Below, piece by piece: positions 7,449-15,695 of a stretch of 64,000 bases of DNA (the first letter of the stretch is position 1; each line of letters begins with the position of its first letter). Both the position numbers and the translations under genes were made by a program. This DNA comes from Erysipelotrichaceae bacterium (lineage in GTDB: Bacteria > Bacillota_I > Bacilli_A > Erysipelotrichales > Erysipelotrichaceae), in assembly GCA_017431225.1 (NCBI GenBank), contig JAFRLM010000018.1:40584-104583 (forward strand), written 5' to 3'. The notes under the pieces were generated by a model that saw nothing but the letters and a program-made list of their open reading frames with translations, had not been told where the DNA came from and made no database searches.

Positions 7449-7898
7449 TTATTCGATCGAAATGAGCTTCTTTTCCGGAACCTTCTTTTCTTCCTTCTTC
7501 GGAATCGTCAAGGTAAGGACGCCGTTTTCGTACTTCGCTTTGATCTGCTCCTCGGTGATTTCTTCACCGACATAGAAGCTTCTCTGCATCGTACCGGCGT
7601 AACGTTCCTGGCGGATCAGTTTGCCGCTCTTGTCTTTCTCATCTTCATCAAGACCCTTGGCAGCGGTAATAGTCAGATAGCCGTTCTTCAGTTCAATATT
7701 CAGTTCGTCCTTCTTGAAGCCCGGCAGATCGATATTGACCTCGTAATGGCCTTCGTGTTCGCGGACATCTGTCAGCATCATGCGGTTCGAATGCTTACCG
7801 TAAAGCTTGTGTTCGGCCTCGTTGCCGAAACCTCTGAACAGATCGAAATCATTCATCCAGTCATCAAATAAATTCTCATTGAATAATGTAGGTAACAT
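7449..7898 (-). CDS. Small heat-shock protein, Hsp20/alpha-crystallin family
   Basis: ATP-independent holdase chaperone that binds unfolding proteins in the cytosol. Of 149 aa, residues about 40-140 form the alpha-crystallin domain: MLTDVREHEGHYEVNIDLPG, the strand LKNGYLTITA, and the conserved GVLTLTIPK near residue 127 that carries the I-x-I-like oligomer contacts. The N terminus (LFDDWMNDFDLF) matches the variable amphipathic arm of bacterial class A Hsp20. The gene is monocistronic. Its promoter is overlapped by a CIRCE element, so HrcA repression and heat induction are expected. AAAGGAGG at 7908-7915 gives a strong start at ATG 7898. Confidence 0.95.
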   Translation of the reverse strand: MLPTLFNENLFDDWMNDFDLFRGFGNEAEHKLYGKHSNRMMLTDVREHEGHYEVNIDLPGFKKDELNIELKNGYLTITAAKGLDEDEKDKSGKLIRQERYAGTMQRSFYVGEEITEEQIKAKYENGVLTLTIPKKEEKKVPEKKLISIE

Positions 7899-7928
7899 AG
7901 TTTTTATCCTCCTTTACTCTTTTTCATT

Positions 7929-7941
7929 GTTCCTATGGAAC
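7929..7941 (-). other. Leader hairpin of hsp20
   Basis: GTTCC/GGAAC around a 3-base loop, 14 bases upstream of the AAAGGAGG ribosome site, in a roughly 115-base leader. Related sequence (AACATAGTT and AGGAACA) occurs a second time near 8001-8023, close to the transcription start. A thermosensor role is speculative. Confidence 0.35.
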
Positions 7942-8019
7942 TATGTTTCCGAGCAAGGGACCGGAGGGTTTGGATTCTATATTTCCTGTAGGATCTTCTC
8001 TGTTCCTTTGTTCAACTAT

Positions 8020-8062
8020 GTTATAACTCTTTGTTTTAGCACTGTCAAGTATAGAGTGCTAA
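8020..8062 (-). promoter_or_regulatory. hsp20 promoter overlapped by a CIRCE operator
   Basis: A CIRCE element TTAGCACTG-N9-GAGTGCTAA occupies 8036-8062, one base off the consensus TTAGCACTC-N9-GAGTGCTAA. The minus-strand -35 TTGACA (8043-8048) sits inside it, and the -10 TATAAC (8020-8025) follows after exactly 17 bases. HrcA bound here would block RNA polymerase directly. HrcA itself is not encoded in the window. Confidence 0.92.
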
Positions 8063-8120
8063 TTTTTTTAATTTTTTTTTAAGATCGTTTTGGCCGTGAA
8101 AACGATCGTTCCGGGAGATA

Positions 8121-8161
8121 AAAACAGCCGGAAACTTATCGTTTCAGATAAGCCTCCGGCT
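8121..8161 (-). terminator. Terminator of the glmS-AKR-cupin operon
   Basis: Long stem AGCCGGA/TCCGGCT with inner CTTATC/GATAAG, followed on the minus strand by GTTTTT. It lies about 20 bases after the cupin stop. Confidence 0.8.
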
Positions 8162-8179
8162 ATTTTCTTTCTTAATGTT

Positions 8180-8542
8180 TCAGATCCACTCAAGCTCTTC
8201 AACGGTGTGCTCGTTGATGACGTCGCCCGTATTCAGTGTGCTCTTCGGCTCAAGAAGCAGCACATCCGCGGTCTCTTCGGCTTTGGGGCAGTGTTCCACG
8301 CCTTTGGGAACGATGAAGAACTCTCCTTCCTTCACTTCGACATCGCGGTCACGGAACTGGATCGTGATGGCACCGCGGACGACCATGATCAGCTCGTCCT
8401 CAGTCTCATGTTTGTGCCAGGTGAATTCGCCGTTGAACTTGGCAGCCTTGACATAGCAGTCATTGAGGTCGCCGATGATCTTCGGGCTCCAGCAGTCGGA
8501 GAACTTCGCGTATTTCTCCGCAAGATTCACGACTTCGTTCAC
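8180..8542 (-). CDS. Cupin-domain protein
   Basis: Small single-domain beta-barrel protein, 120 aa. The metal-binding cupin motifs are present: WHKHETEDELIMVVRGAITIQF (motif 1, with two His and Glu) and EGEFFIVPKGVEHCP (motif 2, with the last His). Such proteins are often mannose-6-phosphate isomerase-like or sugar/small-molecule binders; no substrate can be read. Translation starts at GTG 8540-8542, with GGAG nine bases before it inside the end of the aldo/keto reductase gene and only three bases between the genes. It is the last gene of the glmS operon. Confidence 0.85.
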   Translation of the reverse strand: MNEVVNLAEKYAKFSDCWSPKIIGDLNDCYVKAAKFNGEFTWHKHETEDELIMVVRGAITIQFRDRDVEVKEGEFFIVPKGVEHCPKAEETADVLLLEPKSTLNTGDVINEHTVEELEWI

Positions 8543-8545
8543 GAA

Positions 8546-9415
8546 CTAAAACTCCACTGTATCCGGGTCGTGATTTCCGCCCATGTTGCTGAGGCCGTCA
8601 AGGGCTGCCATCTCTTCCGCGGTCAGGATGAAGCCGAAGAGATCGAGATTGGCTTTCATGCGGGATTCATGTACGGATTTCGGGATCGGCAGCACATCAT
8701 GCTGCAGACAGAAGCGCAGGCAGACCTGGGCAACACTGACGTTGTGGGCATTGGCGATCTTGTTGATCGTCTTGTCCGAAAAGATCGTTGTCCGGCCTAA
8801 CGGACTCCAGGCTTCAACAAGGATCCCTTTTTCCTTACAGAAGGAAACTGTTTCATACTGCAGCCAGCCGGGATGGAATTCAAGCTGGTCGACCATCGGT
8901 TCGATGCGGGCTGTCTCGTAGAGGTCTTCGATATGGTGCTTCAGGAAATTGCTGACACCGATCGCGCGGACACGTCCGCTGAGATAAAGGTCTTCAAGCG
9001 CTCTCCAGGTCTCCTGATTGAGTTTCTTCGCCTCTTCCGGAGCGAACTGGCGGGTATTTGCCGGCCAGTGGATCAGATAGAGATCGAGATATTCGAGACC
9101 AAGGTTTTCAAGAGTTTTATCGAAGGCAGCCATCGTTTTATCGTAGCCCCTGTCCGCGTTCCAGAGCTTGCTGGTGATGAAGAGATCGGAGCGCTTCAGC
9201 TCTTCCTCCTCTTCCAGGAACTTCGCGACGGCCTTGCCGACTTCTTTTTCGTTCTTGTACAGGCTGGCCGTATCGATCAGACGATAGCCTGCTTTTAATG
9301 CGTGATAGACACTGCGGTAAGCTTCTCCTCCTTCCTCGAGATAGGTACCGTAGCCGACACAGGGCATCTTTACGCGGTTGCGTAAGACGAACGGTTCTTC
9401 TAATGAGCGGATCAT
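8546..9415 (-). CDS. Aldo/keto reductase
   Basis: NADPH-dependent carbonyl reductase of the AKR superfamily, cytosolic, 289 aa (typical 270-290). The catalytic tetrad is visible: Asp and Tyr in DTASLYKNEKEVG, Lys in LFITSKLWN and His in YLIHWP. Family signatures AIGVSNF, GILVEAWSPLGR and the C-terminal IPKSVHESRMKANLDLF cofactor-binding segment follow. The start codon ATG overlaps the glmS stop codon by four bases, so the pair is translationally coupled. The closest functional types are AKR5-like 2,5-diketogluconate or glyoxal reductases. The real substrate is unknown. Confidence 0.92.
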   Translation of the reverse strand: MIRSLEEPFVLRNRVKMPCVGYGTYLEEGGEAYRSVYHALKAGYRLIDTASLYKNEKEVGKAVAKFLEEEEELKRSDLFITSKLWNADRGYDKTMAAFDKTLENLGLEYLDLYLIHWPANTRQFAPEEAKKLNQETWRALEDLYLSGRVRAIGVSNFLKHHIEDLYETARIEPMVDQLEFHPGWLQYETVSFCKEKGILVEAWSPLGRTTIFSDKTINKIANAHNVSVAQVCLRFCLQHDVLPIPKSVHESRMKANLDLFGFILTAEEMAALDGLSNMGGNHDPDTVEF

Positions 9416-11250
9416 TCGACAGTCACCGATTTCGCGAGGTTGCGCGGTTTATCCGGATTCAGACCCTTGTTGACAGACATGTAGTAACCCAGAAGCTGCA
9501 GGGAAGGTACGGTCAGCAGCGTGGTGAAATGGGAGTCTGTGCGCGGGATATAGATCGTGAAGTCCACTGTGTCTTCGATCGAATAATGACCATAGCTTGT
9601 GATCCCGACCAGGTAGCCGCCGCGGCTCTTGACCTCGATCATGTTGCTGAGGGTCTTTTCATATAATTCATTCTGGGTGGAAACACCGATCACGAGCGTT
9701 CCCTTTTCGACCAGGGAGATCGTGCCATGTTTCAGTTCGCCGGCTGCATAGGCTTCGGAATGGAGAAAGGAGATCTCCTTCATCTTTAAGGAACCTTCAA
9801 GACAGGTCGCGTAGTCCATGCCTCTGCCGATATAGAAGATATCGCGGTTGTTGGCGAACTTGGCGGCGAACCACTGCAGTCTCTCCTTATCTTCCAGGCT
9901 CTTGGAGATCTTCTCCGGAAGCGCGGAGAGCTCGTCGATATATTTCCCGTACTCTTCTCTGGTGATCTTGCCGCGGACATAGGCAAAGCGGACCGCGAGA
10001 CAATACACCGCCATCAGCTGGGCACTGTAGGCTTTGGTGGTCGCGACCGCGATCTCCGGACCGGCAAGGGTATAGAAGACATTGTCCGCTTCTCTGGCGA
10101 TCGAGGAACCGACGACATTGACGATGCCCAGGGTCTTCACGCCCTGACGCTTGGCTTCGCGCAGAGCCGCTAAGGAATCGGCAGTCTCACCGGACTGGGA
10201 GATGACGATCACGAGCTCATTCTCGCTGAGGATCGGATTGCGGTAACGGAATTCGGAAGCCAGTTCGACCCGGACCGGGATACGGGAAAGGTCTTCGATG
10301 ACGTACTGCGCCGCAACGCCGACATGGTAGGCGCTGCCGCAGGCAACGATCGTGATGTGGGCGATCGAACGGATCTCTTCCTCGTCAAGATGGATATCCT
10401 TGAGATCGATCTCCTGACCGTCACAGACGGAATGCAGGGTATCCTCAACGGCTTTGGGCTGTTCGAAGATCTCCTTCATCATGAAATGCTCGTAGCCGCC
10501 CTTTTCCGCCGCTTCCGCATCCCAGGTGATCTCGGTGATCTCTTTTTCGATCTGTTCGCCGTCGATATTGTAGAAGGTCACGCCACCCTTGGAGAGGCAG
10601 GCGAGTTCCATATTGTCGATATAGTATACGTGACGCGTATGTTTCAGGATCGCCGGTGCGTCACTGGCGGCGAAAGATTCGCCTTCGGTCACGCCGATGA
10701 TCATCGGAGAATCCTTGCGGGCAAGATAGATCTCACCCGGACGGTCCTTGAAAAGAACAGCCAGCGCATAGGATCCGCGGATACGCATCATTGCCCGGCG
10801 CAGAGCACCGATCGGTGTCTCGTCGTATTTATGACGGTAGTATTCGATCAGGTTGACCGCGATCTCCGTATCCGTCTGGGAATAGAACGTATAATCATGT
10901 CTTTCGAGCTTCGCCCGGATCTCCTGGTAGTTTTCGATGATGCCGTTATGGACGGCAACGACTTCCGCGTGCAGGGATTCGTGCGGATGCGCGTTGTTTT
11001 CCGATGGTTCGCCATGGGTCGCCCAGCGGGTATGGCCGATACCGCAGTCGCCTTTCAGGCTCTTGCCGTCATTTGTCTTTTCGGCCAGGACTTTCAGACG
11101 TCCTTTGGCGCGGACGACTTCGATGTCGCCTTCACCGTCACGTACGGCAAGGCCGGCAGAGTCATATCCGCGGTATTCAAGTTTTTCCAGTCCTTCCAGC
11201 AGGATCGGGGCAGCCTGTTTCTGTCCGTTATATGCAACGATTCCGCACAT
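9412..11250 (-). CDS. glmS: Glutamine-fructose-6-phosphate aminotransferase (isomerizing)
   Basis: Makes glucosamine 6-phosphate from fructose 6-phosphate and glutamine, the first step to UDP-GlcNAc and peptidoglycan. The 612 aa start with MCGIVAYNG, so Cys2 is the processed N-terminal nucleophile. This fixes the start at 11250 (GGGAGG upstream), although the frame is open further. The GATase domain has RWATHG and NNAHPHES. Two SIS domains follow, with SQSGETADSL and LEGSLKMKEISFLHSEAYAAGELKHG, and the C terminus PRNLAKSVTVE is the classic isomerase tail. It heads an operon with the AKR and cupin genes. No glmS ribozyme is recognisable in the 170-base upstream gap. Confidence 0.97.
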   Translation of the reverse strand: MCGIVAYNGQKQAAPILLEGLEKLEYRGYDSAGLAVRDGEGDIEVVRAKGRLKVLAEKTNDGKSLKGDCGIGHTRWATHGEPSENNAHPHESLHAEVVAVHNGIIENYQEIRAKLERHDYTFYSQTDTEIAVNLIEYYRHKYDETPIGALRRAMMRIRGSYALAVLFKDRPGEIYLARKDSPMIIGVTEGESFAASDAPAILKHTRHVYYIDNMELACLSKGGVTFYNIDGEQIEKEITEITWDAEAAEKGGYEHFMMKEIFEQPKAVEDTLHSVCDGQEIDLKDIHLDEEEIRSIAHITIVACGSAYHVGVAAQYVIEDLSRIPVRVELASEFRYRNPILSENELVIVISQSGETADSLAALREAKRQGVKTLGIVNVVGSSIAREADNVFYTLAGPEIAVATTKAYSAQLMAVYCLAVRFAYVRGKITREEYGKYIDELSALPEKISKSLEDKERLQWFAAKFANNRDIFYIGRGMDYATCLEGSLKMKEISFLHSEAYAAGELKHGTISLVEKGTLVIGVSTQNELYEKTLSNMIEVKSRGGYLVGITSYGHYSIEDTVDFTIYIPRTDSHFTTLLTVPSLQLLGYYMSVNKGLNPDKPRNLAKSVTVE

Positions 11251-11277
11251 AAAGATACCTCCCAAAAATACTTTTTT

Positions 11278-11283
11278 ATTATA
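11278..11283 (-). promoter_or_regulatory. -10 box of the glmS operon
   Basis: Perfect TATAAT on the minus strand, 28 bases before the glmS start codon. A TTGACC lies 24 bases upstream, which is too far for a normal -35, so only the -10 is claimed. Confidence 0.5.
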
Positions 11284-11398
11284 ACGCGAAAAAAACGCCT
11301 GAAAAAAGGTCAACCTATACCGGAAAGTAAATTTTTTCTCCCGCATTCTGTGCGCGATAGCCGGCTGTTTTTTGAAAGACGAAACGGAGGAAATCCAT

Positions 11399-11404
11399 TA
11401 TAAT
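11399..11404 (+). promoter_or_regulatory. -10 box of the P-loop/HD gene
   Basis: Perfect TATAAT followed within 17 bases by the ATG at 11421, with GAGGTGAG as the ribosome site, so the leader is very short. It is divergent from glmS. No clear -35 was found. Confidence 0.5.
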
Positions 11405-11420
11405 GGTGATGAGGTGAGCT

Positions 11421-12344
11421 ATGGCAAACTACATCATCATCGCAGGCCTTCCCGGTTCCGGGAAGACGAGTCTTGCGCATCAATTGGAAAAACAATATGA
11501 AGCGGCTTTTCTGACGAGCGACAGTTATAAGCATACCGAGACCAATCAAAACGGCGAGAAGATCATTGTCACCGACTTCGAACAGATGAAGAAGGACGCG
11601 GATGAGCTTCTCGAAAAAGAGACTTCTGTCGTTCTGATGGCCTCGAACCTGACCGAGAAAAGACGGCGTTTCCTTTTAAGGGATATCAGCGGATTCCGTC
11701 ACAAACGGATCTGTTATCTGACTCTCCGCGAGTATTCCGCCTGCATGCAGGAACTCGAAAAACGCGGCTCAACGATCGCCCTGACTCTGCAGGACAGTCT
11801 CTACCGTTCCTTTGAGACTCCCTATTACTGCGAAGGCTGGGACGAGATCCATCTCGTCTATCCCGACCACAACGAAACTTCCAAAGGAAAGAGCGAAGGC
11901 TACTACCGGAATTTCCTGAACTACGGTCAGGACAACCCCCACCATCTCGAGTCGCTGGGTGAACACCTGAAGATGACCGGCGATAAACTGCTCTCTACCG
12001 GTGACCCGGAACTGATCACTGCCGGCTATCTGCACGATATCGGAAAACCTTTTGCCCGCACCTATGGGGAACCCGGGGAAGACGGCGTAAGGATCGCCCA
12101 CTATTTCGGCCATGCCGGGGTCGGCGCTTATGAATCACTGTTCTTCGATATGGAGGGCCTCGACAAGCTGCGTATCTCCTGGCTGATCAGCCAGCACATG
12201 AAACCGCTTGACTGGCGGCGCAGCGGCTCCAAGAACGGCGCGGAAAAAGCGAAACGCCGCTGGGGCGAGGACTTGTTCTACGAGATCAGGCTCCTTTCCG
12301 AAGCCGATGAATCCAGCAAGATCAAGAGTCCGGGAGTGCTCTGA
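11421..12344 (+). CDS. P-loop kinase-like domain fused to an HD phosphohydrolase domain
   Basis: Two-domain cytosolic protein of 307 aa. Residues 1 to about 155 form a polynucleotide-kinase/AAA-type P-loop domain: Walker A GLPGSGKTS at 9-17, SDSYKH after strand 2, and an Arg-rich lid (LTEKRRRFLLRD). Residues about 160-300 carry an HD domain: HHLESLGEHLKMTGDKLL, AGYLHDIGKP (the HD pair), HFGHAGVG-like FGHAGVGAYES, and LLSEADES. The architecture resembles RNA-repair or nucleotide-processing proteins that phosphorylate and dephosphorylate ends, but the substrate is not known from sequence. It is followed by a 54-aa gene ten bases downstream and a shared terminator. Confidence 0.8.
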   Translation: MANYIIIAGLPGSGKTSLAHQLEKQYEAAFLTSDSYKHTETNQNGEKIIVTDFEQMKKDADELLEKETSVVLMASNLTEKRRRFLLRDISGFRHKRICYLTLREYSACMQELEKRGSTIALTLQDSLYRSFETPYYCEGWDEIHLVYPDHNETSKGKSEGYYRNFLNYGQDNPHHLESLGEHLKMTGDKLLSTGDPELITAGYLHDIGKPFARTYGEPGEDGVRIAHYFGHAGVGAYESLFFDMEGLDKLRISWLISQHMKPLDWRRSGSKNGAEKAKRRWGEDLFYEIRLLSEADESSKIKSPGVL

Positions 12345-12354
12345 GGTCAAACAA

Positions 12355-12519
12355 ATGCCAGAGGAAGAGAAGATCGAAGAACTGAGAGAAAAACTCAGAG
12401 ACTACTACGGGACCGCGATGGTCTCCGGTATGCCGATGGCTGTCGTCGATCTCGCGAAGCTCGAGAATATGGACGATGACGAGATCCTTGAGGAAGCGGA
12501 GAAGAATCATATCCGATAA
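12355..12519 (+). CDS. Small acidic conserved protein, 54 aa
   Basis: The gene starts at ATG 12355, ten bases after the HD-protein stop, with TGAGG as a modest ribosome site; the upstream open frame is a shadow. The core YYGTAMVSGMPMAVVDLAKLE followed by an acidic DDDEILEEAEKN helix resembles a short Firmicute protein family of unknown function that I have only a general memory of. It is probably cytosolic and helical. Co-transcription with the P-loop/HD gene suggests linked function, which is inference. Confidence 0.7.
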   Translation: MPEEEKIEELREKLRDYYGTAMVSGMPMAVVDLAKLENMDDDEILEEAEKNHIR

Positions 12520-12525
12520 AAAGCG

Positions 12526-12552
12526 AAAAGATCCCTTGGCGGGATCTTTTTT
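12526..12552. terminator. Bidirectional terminator
   Basis: AAAAGATCCC and GGGATCTTTT form a strong stem with A and T tracts. It ends the P-loop/HD operon from the left and the oxidoreductase from the right. Confidence 0.85.
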
Positions 12553-12570
12553 CGTGGTTTTTTTATCTGC

Positions 12571-13635
12571 TTATTTCGGAAGACGGATCAGCGGCAGATC
12601 GAGAGCGTCATGATAGCCCGGTTCCGCCTCAACGATCGTCGGGATCATGTTGACATTCGGAGCTGCTGAAGTCAGGAAGGGATCGAAGTGATCGATGATA
12701 CCGTCGATGTCTACACGGACGTGCGGTTCACCGAAGATCTCGATCGCCTTATCGACTTTGTAGTCGTCCAGGATCTCGTTGGAGCCCTTGTGGTTGAAAT
12801 GGAAGCCGACGACTTCCTTGCCGTTAAGATAGGTCGCCATGACAAAGAAGTGGGTGCCGATCGTTCCCGGCAGGATGTGAGCATTCGGGGTCGTGATCTC
12901 CTTGTCTGCCATGATCTGGGTCACATCGCACCGGTATTCGTCGTATTCAAGACCCAGACGCTCGGTGATCTCGATGACGGTCGGTCCGTAATAGGTGAAG
13001 AAGAGGCTCTTGAGAAAGGCGAACTGGGCGGCCGGGATATCCCCGACAGTCTTGCCGTAACATAAGAAGTTCACCCACGGAGCGGTATTGGCGGAATCGT
13101 CCTGTCCGCCGTAGACGATGACCTTTTCGATCTTTCTTGTCAGCAGACCGAAGACGGTCGGCAGATACGGGGTGAAGAAGCCCGGGAAGATGCCCTGCTG
13201 TGTATAGGTCACGCCGCCCTCTTTTGCCGCTTCATCGATCTCTTTGAAATAGCGGGGCTGATTCTTTGCGGCGAAGTAGATATTCACCGTTGTGGTGACA
13301 TTCTTGCCGTGACGCAGCAGATCCTTGATGTCATCGACATTTGCCTGACAGGTCTCCAGATCCGGCAGTTTGCCCTCATCCCAGACAGAGGAAGCGTAGT
13401 AAAGGCAGATATCCGCTTCGGTATTCAGGACGGCTTCGCGGTCATTGCTGACGGGAACACCGGCATTTTCAAAACCGCAGACCTCACCGGCATCGCGGCC
13501 GATCTTTTTGGGATCGATATCGTAAACAGCGACCAGCTTGAGGGAGCTTCTGGCATTGATGATCTGCAGGGCGCTTCTGCCGACACTGCCCAGTCCCCAG
13601 ATGATGACTTTGTATTCGTTTTTCAGTGGTTTCAT
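12571..13635 (-). CDS. NAD(P)-dependent oxidoreductase, 2,4-diaminopentanoate dehydrogenase/dihydrodipicolinate reductase-like
   Basis: Rossmann-fold enzyme of 354 aa. The N terminus reads KVIIWGLGSVGRSALQII, a GxGxxG dinucleotide site, followed by the acidic strand end VAVYDIDPKKIG. A later HGKNVTTTVN and GIFPGFFTPYLP resemble the DapB/2,4-diaminopentanoate dehydrogenase (Ord) group that acts on amino-acid degradation intermediates. Specific function is uncertain. ATG 13635 has GGAGGT eight bases before it, and this ribosome site is one arm of an inverted repeat (13643-13675). A TetR gene lies directly upstream on the same strand, but a terminator separates them, so the gene probably has its own regulated promoter. 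Confidence 0.75.
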   Translation of the reverse strand: MKPLKNEYKVIIWGLGSVGRSALQIINARSSLKLVAVYDIDPKKIGRDAGEVCGFENAGVPVSNDREAVLNTEADICLYYASSVWDEGKLPDLETCQANVDDIKDLLRHGKNVTTTVNIYFAAKNQPRYFKEIDEAAKEGGVTYTQQGIFPGFFTPYLPTVFGLLTRKIEKVIVYGGQDDSANTAPWVNFLCYGKTVGDIPAAQFAFLKSLFFTYYGPTVIEITERLGLEYDEYRCDVTQIMADKEITTPNAHILPGTIGTHFFVMATYLNGKEVVGFHFNHKGSNEILDDYKVDKAIEIFGEPHVRVDIDGIIDHFDPFLTSAAPNVNMIPTIVEAEPGYHDALDLPLIRLPK

Positions 13636-13642
13636 TTTGATT

Positions 13643-13675
13643 ACCTCCGTTATGACTTCAACTTAACACGGAGGT
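13643..13675. promoter_or_regulatory. Inverted repeat enclosing the oxidoreductase ribosome site
   Basis: ACCTCCGT (13643-13650) and ACGGAGGT (13668-13675) are perfect 8-bp arms 17 bases apart. One arm contains the ribosome site. It could be a TetR operator or an RNA hairpin hiding the ribosome site. The arms match those of the palindrome at 20370-20398 in front of another TetR gene. Confidence 0.5.
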
Positions 13676-13711
13676 ATTTTCTTTTCCGGAACGAAGAAAG
13701 AGAACCGTCAT

Positions 13712-13741
13712 AAAAAGGAACGGATCTTCCGATTCGTTCCT
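13712..13741 (-). terminator. Terminator of the first TetR gene
   Basis: AGGAACG/CGTTCCT stem with TTTTT after it on the minus strand, 27 bases past the stop codon. Confidence 0.75.
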
Positions 13742-13767
13742 TTCTCCCCTTTCTCCCCGAAAGTCCA

Positions 13768-14313
13768 TTATCTCTTTTCTTTGCGCAGCGGTACTCTGTA
13801 GCGCGGGTCGATGATCTTGGCGACCGCCTGACCGGCTTCTTCCGGCGTCATATCGCGGTAGCGTCCGCAGACCCATTCCTCCAGGATCCTGGCGCCGCCT
13901 CCGCAGAAATAGGCGATATTGAAATCCTCTTTCTCACTCAGCGGTCTGCCCCAGGCCTTCTCGATGATCTGCTTCCCTCTCTGATAAGTGTAGTGATAGA
14001 TGAAATCACGGTAGGAATCATAGCCAATGGTATCGAACATCGAGAGCTCCTCGGGATGTTCGCGGGTGATGCGGAACAGGGCGGTAAAAAGATCTTCCAG
14101 TTTCTGTGTGTTCTTATCCTCAAAGGCGCTGTCATAAAGACGGCGGTAATGCCCGTCCATGACATCGGCCTTATTGCGGAAATAACGGTAGAACGTGGTC
14201 TTGCTGAGAGACGCCCTTGTGAGGATCATCTCCACCGTCACCTTTTCGTACCCGTATTCACTGACAAGAGCGGTAAACGCTTCGTCGATCCGTCTTTTCG
14301 TCCATTCGCTCAT
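13768..14313 (-). CDS. TetR/AcrR-family transcriptional regulator
   Basis: DNA-binding repressor of 181 aa. The N-terminal helix-turn-helix is clear: RRIDEAFTALVSEYGYEKVTVEMILTRASLSKTTFYRYFRNK, typical of TetR proteins. The C-terminal half, with helices through FIYHYTYQRGKQIIEKAW and CGGGARILEEWV, is of the kind found in the TetR_C_8/DhaS-like group. The frame is open to 14493, but MSEWTKRR at 14313 is where the family normally starts. The ribosome site there is weak (GGGTGG). A strong terminator follows, then the oxidoreductase gene with a palindrome at its start, which is the most obvious regulatory target. Confidence 0.88.
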   Translation of the reverse strand: MSEWTKRRIDEAFTALVSEYGYEKVTVEMILTRASLSKTTFYRYFRNKADVMDGHYRRLYDSAFEDKNTQKLEDLFTALFRITREHPEELSMFDTIGYDSYRDFIYHYTYQRGKQIIEKAWGRPLSEKEDFNIAYFCGGGARILEEWVCGRYRDMTPEEAGQAVAKIIDPRYRVPLRKEKR

Positions 14314-14402
14314 GTTGTCATCATACCACCCGGATCCCTTCCGGGAAGAAGATGCCCGCCCTGTTTGTGACAGAAAACGCATTTCCGTATCACAAAAGGC
14401 AG

Positions 14403-14427
14403 AAAAAAGGCCGGGAATTTCCCGGCC
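14403..14427 (-). terminator. Terminator of pepT
   Basis: GGCCGGGAA/TTCCCGGCC near-perfect stem followed on the minus strand by TTTTTT, just after the pepT stop. Confidence 0.85.
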
Positions 14428-14443
14428 GATACTCAACAGGATC

Positions 14444-15658
14444 TTATTCGGAAACGCGGACGATCTCTTTGAGGACTTCGACGACCTTCTCAAGTTCGTT
14501 CAGGTTGACGTATTCGAACTTGCCGTGGCAGTTGCGGTCACCGGTGCCGAGGTTCGGTGTCGGCAGACCCATCGCCGTCAGGCCGGCGCCGTCGGTGCCG
14601 CCTCTTACCGCGTAGGAATTCGGTTCATAGCCGAGGGAGCGGATCGCAGCGGAGGCTCTCTCGAGAACTTCCGGACACTGTTCGATCTTTTCACGCATGT
14701 TGCGGTAGGTCTCACGGATATCCATCGTGATCGTATCCTTGCCGTATTTATAGTTCAGGAATGCGGCAGCTGCCTTGAAATCACCGACCTGCTTGTTCAG
14801 CTTCGCGAGATCATGGTTGCGGATGATGTAATGCATCACGGTATCCTCACAGTCGCCCTGCATATCGCAGAGATGGTTGAAGCCTTCTCTGCCTTCGGTA
14901 TACATCGGGTTATCAAAGGCCGGCAGCAGGCTCTGGAATTCCATCGCAATCAAAAGCGAGTTCTTCATCTTGCCCTTGGCATCGCCCGGGTGGATCGAAA
15001 GACCGTGGACTCTGACTTCCGCGCTGTTGGCGAAGAAGCAGTCATAGCAGAGCTCATCCGCGTTGAAGCCGTCAACTGTATATGCGAAGTCCGCGCCGAA
15101 GCGTTCGATCGAGAAGTTCTCGACGCCTCTGCCGACTTCCTCATCCGGTGTAAAGGCAACAGCGATCGGGCCGTGTTTGAATTCGGGATGTTGCTGGCAG
15201 TACTCCAGCAGTGTCATGATCGCGGTGATCCCGGCTTTATCGTCGCCGCCTAAAAGGGTCGTGCCGTCCGTGACCAAAAGATCACAGCCCTTGTCCTTTA
15301 AAAGCTGCGGGAACTGATCCGGGCTCATGGTGATCCCCAGTTCCTCGTTTAAAACGATCGCGCCGCCGTCGTAGTTTTCGATGAGGCGCGGTTTGACATT
15401 TTCTCCGGAAGCGGCCGGGGAAGTATCCATATGGGCAAGGAAGCCGATGCAGGGCTGTCCTTCCGTATTTGCTTCAAGCGTACCGTAGACGATACAGCTG
15501 TCGGTCAGCTCCACATTGGAGAGACCAAGGGAGACGAGCTCCTCTTTCAGCATCTCGGCCAGCACGAACTGCTTCTTTGTGCTCGGCACGCTGACGCTGA
15601 ATTCATCCGACTGTGTATCGATCTTCGCGTAACGCGTTAATCTTTCCATAACACTCAT
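14444..15658 (-). CDS. pepT: Peptidase T (tripeptide aminopeptidase)
   Basis: Zinc aminopeptidase of the M20B family that removes N-terminal residues from tripeptides in the cytosol; 404 aa (usual 404-410). Metal and catalytic motifs: GFLAHMDTSPAASGENV, LGGDDKAGITAIM, FTPDEEVGRGVE, YTVDGFNADEL, RGGTDGAGLTAMGLPTPNLGTG and the final NCHGKFEYV His. The ATG at 15658 has GGAGG eight bases away; the ATG at 15664 is too close to it. It is monocistronic with a strong terminator. Confidence 0.96.
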   Translation of the reverse strand: MSVMERLTRYAKIDTQSDEFSVSVPSTKKQFVLAEMLKEELVSLGLSNVELTDSCIVYGTLEANTEGQPCIGFLAHMDTSPAASGENVKPRLIENYDGGAIVLNEELGITMSPDQFPQLLKDKGCDLLVTDGTTLLGGDDKAGITAIMTLLEYCQQHPEFKHGPIAVAFTPDEEVGRGVENFSIERFGADFAYTVDGFNADELCYDCFFANSAEVRVHGLSIHPGDAKGKMKNSLLIAMEFQSLLPAFDNPMYTEGREGFNHLCDMQGDCEDTVMHYIIRNHDLAKLNKQVGDFKAAAAFLNYKYGKDTITMDIRETYRNMREKIEQCPEVLERASAAIRSLGYEPNSYAVRGGTDGAGLTAMGLPTPNLGTGDRNCHGKFEYVNLNELEKVVEVLKEIVRVSE

Positions 15659-15695
15659 AAACATATCCTCCGCTACTGATTATAGCGCAATTCCT

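Noticed and set aside
10324..11403. 359-aa plus-strand frame opposite glmS
   Set aside because: It is a shadow of the highly conserved glmS frame, with no ribosome site or family signature.
11251..11420. glmS ribozyme
   Set aside because: The gap to the divergent gene is short and no conserved ribozyme core was recognised.
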